In this document: one piece after another, positions 4,291 through 7,516 of the stretch
Layout: each line of letters begins with the position of its first letter
Numbering within the stretch: the first letter of the stretch is position 1
NCBI GenBank assembly: GCA_023262195.1
Contig: JALRDM010000197.1
Coordinates: 1 to 7,516, forward strand
Direction of reading: 5' to 3'
Source of the DNA: Salibacteraceae bacterium
Lineage (GTDB): Bacteria; Bacteroidota; Bacteroidia; Flavobacteriales_G; Salibacteraceae
DNA length: 7,516 nt
The notes under the pieces: generated by a model
Told to the model about the DNA's origin: nothing
The model's input: the letters and a program-made list of their open reading frames with translations, nothing else
The model's database searches: none
Position numbers and translations under genes: made by a program

Positions 4291-6588
4291 TTACTTTAAT
4301 ACAAGAATTTTCTCTGTGGTGCCAGCGCTGCCATCGGCTGTGGTAATGTGTGCGAGATACACACCGCTTTCCACGGCTTCTCCATTGAGCGTGCGTCCAT
4401 TCCAGATGGCCTGACCCCCATTGGAAACGGTTTCAAACACCAATTTGCCTGAAGCGTTTGTGATGCGCACCGTGGCTCCTTCGGTAAGGTTAGATATGGC
4501 AATGGGCCCGCGATAACCGGATTTTACCGGATTGGGAAAGACTTTAATGTCGCCCAAGGCTTCTAGCCCATTGGTGGCATCACCGCGATAAGACACCAGT
4601 CCATTATCGGTTGCAATAAACACTTCCCCGGTGGTGGGGTGAATGACGATATCCGAAATGCGGTCGTTAAAAAGCGGACTGTTTTCTGCGGTGAAGTGTT
4701 GCAGCTGATCTTGGCCATCTTCTGAAACCAAAAACACACCAGAGTTGCTGGTGCCAATCCATTTTCTGTTGGCGCCATCAATGGCAATTGCCTCCACGGA
4801 TTCGGTTTCAAATAAAAAGCCATTAAATCCATCTTGATTTACGATGATTTGCTCCACCTTAAAACTGGGATTAAACATGTTCTCTACCGAATAAATTACT
4901 CCAATGCCTTCGCTGGTGCCAATCCATATTTCCCCATCGTTGTCTTCGGCAATACTTACTACTTGATTGGACGGAATATCGCCTTGCGTGGGCGATGTGG
5001 TGAGCAAGCGATATTCATCATCAATGGTGTTTGTAATGGTGTTTTTGGTGTCATAGGCGATGATGCCATCATCAAACACAAGCGCGAGAATGATTCCAGA
5101 CTGTGTCAGCACCATTTCACCCATCAAAGGCAAATCGAGGGTTAAATCGGACATGGTGAGTTCCACCCAAATGCTGTCTTGTGTGAATATTTTAATGGGA
5201 GCATCGTCTTTATTGTGGGCTATGTAGATATTGCCATCGTTGTCCTTCACCAGATCGGCTACACCAAAATAATTGTAGTCGTCTCGTAAATCGTTGATTG
5301 GGCTGTTTGATTCATCAAATACCTTGTTGAGGGATAGGTCTGCGCCAATTTGTGCGAGTCCTCCCCGATCTGCGGCAAGATATAGCTGATCATTTTGCTC
5401 AATGATTTCATTGCCATTCACAAACGTGGGATGTTGTGGATTCAGAAGCTCATTAGAAATCCATTCTTCATCTCGAAACCGGTGCAAGTTCGGCCGAATG
5501 AAGGTAAACTCATTCCCACCTGGAAGCGCATATACATCATTCCCAATGATGCTGAGTGCATTGATTTGTGCAGTCTGTGGCTTTGGTGATGATATGGCTA
5601 TGATGTCTGAGTTGAATTGATCATCAAAGGTGGTTTGCACGCCACCAATGCCATTGTCTGCAACGAGTATATCGTCACTGTAGGCAGAATAAATGGCCAT
5701 GCTCGGAACGAACAGGTCTTCACCGTAAGTGAAAATGGTTTGAAGGCTATCTAGGTCGGGACCATACTCAACGATGCTTGTCACCTTTGTTACGAGTAGT
5801 TTATCGTCATTCACCTCGATGTGATTCACGCCTTCACCCATTAGAAACGGGTGCTCAGTAAATTGATTGTTGGTGAGCAAATACAGAGTGTCTCGTTTAA
5901 AAAACTCGGTTTTGTAGAGCGCATATACTGCGTTTTGGAATTCAAAAACTTGATTGATGTTCGCAACGGTGGATGGAAAATCTAAGCTCGTAAACGTGGG
6001 CTCACTAAAAAGCGTGGTGGTATTGGTGCGAAGCACATGCTCATCCGATACCATGAAAAGACTATTGTTGCTTTTGAAGATGCGCTGTATGTTCTGATTC
6101 AGTTCTTGAAATTGAATGGGAGTGTATTCGAGCACATTGAGTGTGTTCACGTCCATTTGTAAAACGCCAATGCCGGTTCCTAGCCAAATGTGCTCACCGT
6201 CAAAAACGATGTCATTTACACTTTTGTCACCAATGGCTTGACTATTCATGATGGCGGGTTGGTTCCGAACTTCTGACTCGTTGATGATTGCATCGAGATT
6301 CCCATTGGAGTATCCGATTATGCAAACACTCTTTTCTGCATTGCATCGAAATGCGGTAATATCCGTTTGTGAGAGCTCATTCACTTTAGAAAGGCTCCGA
6401 GTACTTTGTTCCTCTCGGTCATATTCAATGACGCCATAAATATTGGCAGCGTAGGTTTTGTTTGGAGTTTCTCCGATCCATTTAAAGGAGCTCATAGGAA
6501 CATGTGCTCGCCAAGATCCAATTGAGGTTTGTGCAAAGAGGGAACCTCCGAAACTGAATAAAAGGATTGTGGTTAAGGCGATTTTCAC
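4291..6588 (-). CDS. porZ: T9SS protein PorZ-like: beta-propeller with C-terminal sorting domain
   Basis: PorZ is part of the cell-surface PorU-PorV-PorQ-PorZ attachment complex of the type IX secretion system. In Porphyromonas it binds anionic LPS and hands it to the sortase PorU for anchoring cargo. Using the GTG at 6588, the protein has 765 residues, close to the roughly 776 of the Porphyromonas protein. A signal peptide covers about residues 1-20, ending SLFAQ. The mature start, IGSWRAH, is the PorZ family hallmark. Two-component-regulator-type propeller blades follow (IWLGTGIGVLQ, IYIAH, IWIGTSEGIGVI, KWIGTSNSGVF, VFIATDNGLVSY). Residues 679-765 are a type A sorting domain with VFPNPV, WNGRTLNGE, SGVYLAHI and the end KILVLK. 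The frame is open to an ATG at 6768 overlapping mnmG, but that 60-residue extension would bury the signal peptide, so I prefer GTG. The stop abuts recO. Identity is confident; the complex role is from the family. Confidence 0.87.
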   Translation of the reverse strand: MKIALTTILLFSFGGSLFAQTSIGSWRAHVPMSSFKWIGETPNKTYAANIYGVIEYDREEQSTRSLSKVNELSQTDITAFRCNAEKSVCIIGYSNGNLDAIINESEVRNQPAIMNSQAIGDKSVNDIVFDGEHIWLGTGIGVLQMDVNTLNVLEYTPIQFQELNQNIQRIFKSNNSLFMVSDEHVLRTNTTTLFSEPTFTSLDFPSTVANINQVFEFQNAVYALYKTEFFKRDTLYLLTNNQFTEHPFLMGEGVNHIEVNDDKLLVTKVTSIVEYGPDLDSLQTIFTYGEDLFVPSMAIYSAYSDDILVADNGIGGVQTTFDDQFNSDIIAISSPKPQTAQINALSIIGNDVYALPGGNEFTFIRPNLHRFRDEEWISNELLNPQHPTFVNGNEIIEQNDQLYLAADRGGLAQIGADLSLNKVFDESNSPINDLRDDYNYFGVADLVKDNDGNIYIAHNKDDAPIKIFTQDSIWVELTMSDLTLDLPLMGEMVLTQSGIILALVFDDGIIAYDTKNTITNTIDDEYRLLTTSPTQGDIPSNQVVSIAEDNDGEIWIGTSEGIGVIYSVENMFNPSFKVEQIIVNQDGFNGFLFETESVEAIAIDGANRKWIGTSNSGVFLVSEDGQDQLQHFTAENSPLFNDRISDIVIHPTTGEVFIATDNGLVSYRGDATNGLEALGDIKVFPNPVKSGYRGPIAISNLTEGATVRITNASGKLVFETVSNGGQAIWNGRTLNGEAVESGVYLAHITTADGSAGTTEKILVLK

Positions 6589-6690
6589 GTTTTGGTAAAC
6601 GAAAAAGGCACACAAATATTTTTTAGCCTTTAATGTTCTGATAATCAAGTTGTTAAGGTCGAGCGCATAGATGGGTCGAGAATGAGCAAA

Positions 6691-6719
6691 CAAAGATTTT
6701 TTGATGTATGGTTCCACAA
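6691..6719 (-). promoter_or_regulatory. Candidate Bacteroidota promoter for porZ
   Basis: On the minus strand TTG (6719-6717) and AATCTTTG (6698-6691) are 18 bases apart. They match the -33 TTG and -7 TAnnTTTG elements described for Flavobacterium-type sigma factors, except for the first base of the -7 box. The position, in the 157-base gap after mnmG, would give a leader of roughly 95 bases before the GTG of porZ. It supports the later start over the ATG at 6768. Confidence 0.32.
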
Positions 6720-6745
6720 GGTCGAAGTTGAAGCTAAAGCTCCGT

Positions 6746-7516
6746 TTAAGCTGTTTCATGTGAAACATTTCGATTTAGCATAACCATTACCACCGAAATG
6801 TCTGCAGGTTTCACTCCCGGAATTCGACTGGCTTGACCAAGGTTTTCCGGGCGTACTTTTTTAAGCTTCTCTCGCGACTCATTGGAAATGGATGTGATGG
6901 CATCGTAATCAAATTCGTTTGGAATCTTCATTTTGTCCATCTGAGTCATTTTTGAAGCTTGCAATTCCTCTCGATTAATATACCCATCGTACTTGATGAG
7001 AACTTCACAGGATAGAAGTGTTTCACGTGAAGCACCAATTTTAAGAAGCGATGAATCGAGCTCGGAACTCATTTTTCTCAGTTGTGAAATACCTATCTGT
7101 GGACGAGTCAAAATGGTTTGGGCCTTTGTCTTTTGTTTTATTTCTCCTTCACCCTGTTCATTAAGAATGGGGTTTGCTTCTTCAGGAGTGATGCTTTGAT
7201 TTTTCAAATGCTGCATTATGGCACGTTTTGATTCGCGTTTCTTATGCAAGTTTTTCAGTCGTTTGTCGCTTGCCAAACCAATGGAATGCGAGAGTTCCGT
7301 CAGGCGCTCATCTGCGGTATCTTGCCTTAAGCTGATGCGATATTCGGCTCGAGAAGTAAACATTCTATAGGGCTCCTCGGTGCCTTTGGTAATAAGATCA
7401 TCAAGCATCACTCCGATGTAAGCTTGCTTGCGCGAAAGCACAATTGGATCCTTTTCGTTGCAATACTGATGGGCATTGATGCCGGCCATGATGCCTTGAG
7501 CTGCGGCTTCTTCATA
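6746..7516 (-). CDS. mnmG: tRNA uridine-5-carboxymethylaminomethyl modification enzyme MnmG, C-terminal part
   Basis: MnmG (GidA) works with MnmE to add a carboxymethylaminomethyl group to the wobble uridine of certain tRNAs, using FAD, methylene-THF and GTP. The visible 256 codons run off the right edge, so roughly the first 365 residues of a usual 620 are missing. The part begins with YEEAAAQGIMAGINAHQ, the second GidA signature around the FAD site. It continues with AYIGVMLDDLITKGTEEPYR, SRAEYRISLRQDTADERL and the helical MnmE-binding region, with IKYDGYI (about 173-179), FDYDAI and a SRIPGVKPADIS end motif. It reads in frame from the window edge; the internal ATG at 7489 is not the start. 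After the usual end the protein has a short extra tail, NVSHETA, encoded by a parS-like site; a second such site encodes ASRET upstream. Porz follows after 157 bases. Confidence 0.95.
   Translation of the reverse strand, partial: YEEAAAQGIMAGINAHQYCNEKDPIVLSRKQAYIGVMLDDLITKGTEEPYRMFTSRAEYRISLRQDTADERLTELSHSIGLASDKRLKNLHKKRESKRAIMQHLKNQSITPEEANPILNEQGEGEIKQKTKAQTILTRPQIGISQLRKMSSELDSSLLKIGASRETLLSCEVLIKYDGYINREELQASKMTQMDKMKIPNEFDYDAITSISNESREKLKKVRPENLGQASRIPGVKPADISVVMVMLNRNVSHETA
6752..6767. promoter_or_regulatory. parS-like ParB-binding site at the 3' end of mnmG
   Basis: TGTTTCATGTGAAACA matches the chromosomal parS consensus TGTTTCACGTGAAACA at 15 of 16 positions; the single change is in the central CG. 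ParB/Spo0J binds parS to build the segregation complex near the replication origin. The site overlaps the last codons of mnmG and reads V-S-H-E-T there. Alone it might be chance; the second site nearby makes function likely. Confidence 0.68.
7019..7034. promoter_or_regulatory. parS-like ParB-binding site inside mnmG
   Basis: TGTTTCACGTGAAGCA matches the parS consensus at 15 of 16 positions with the central CACGTG core intact; only position 14 differs. It lies 267 bases from the other site, in the same orientation and reading frame of mnmG (A-S-R-E-T on the coding strand). It falls in a part of the MnmG helical region that is poorly conserved, so the codons are free to hold a DNA signal. Confidence 0.72.

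Noticed and set aside
6589..6768. N-terminal 60-residue extension of porZ from the ATG at 6768
   Set aside because: It would place the signal peptide internally, overlaps mnmG, and makes the protein longer than the family; kept as a finding but not used for the gene start.
7087..7107. DnaA box or origin of replication near the parS-like sites
   Set aside because: The best match, TGTGGACGA, differs from the DnaA box at two positions, stands alone inside mnmG, and no A/T-rich unwinding region adjoins it.

Overview
The window looks like chromosomal DNA of a member of the Bacteroidota, probably a Flavobacteriales-type marine or freshwater relative. The main reason is an 87-residue type A sorting domain of the type IX secretion system (T9SS) on a PorZ-like beta-propeller protein. 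Supporting signs are A/T-rich gene starts without strong Shine-Dalgarno sequences and a lipoprotein whose acidic residues right after the lipobox cysteine resemble the Bacteroidota surface-export signal. I see no mobile element, tRNA, rRNA, CRISPR array or sign of recent transfer.

Layout, left to right. A rightward gene for a small four-helix membrane protein (6-404) ends before a hairpin (464-491). Every other gene reads leftward. Following transcription from the right edge, they are: the C-terminal 256 codons of mnmG (tRNA wobble uridine modification); porZ (T9SS); recO (recombinational repair), whose ATG directly abuts the porZ stop codon; a GTG-started lipoprotein built from about fifteen degenerate 16-19 residue repeats plus a polybasic tail; a gene-free stretch of about 357 bases with a terminator and palindromes; a CIA30-like secreted protein; and a pair joined by an ATGA overlap, a two-helix membrane protein with a PH-like domain and a small all-helical HEAT-like protein.

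The genes of the right block (mnmG, porZ, recO, lipoprotein) are packed closely enough to be cotranscribed at least in part, although a possible separate promoter for porZ lies in the 157-base gap after mnmG. Their known roles differ (tRNA modification, secretion, DNA repair), so the cluster reads as a housekeeping neighbourhood, not one pathway. The lipoprotein is the only member of unknown function, and its position beside a secretion gene is suggestive only.

Two points stand out. First, the 3' part of mnmG holds two sites 267 bases apart, each matching the 16-bp ParB-binding parS consensus at 15 of 16 positions, one of them inside the extreme C-terminal codons. This suggests a chromosome-segregation centromere embedded in mnmG, possibly near the replication origin. 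Second, the repeat lipoprotein keeps its repeat units at protein level while their DNA has diverged to near-random synonymous codons, which argues for long-term selection on an undescribed cationic surface protein.
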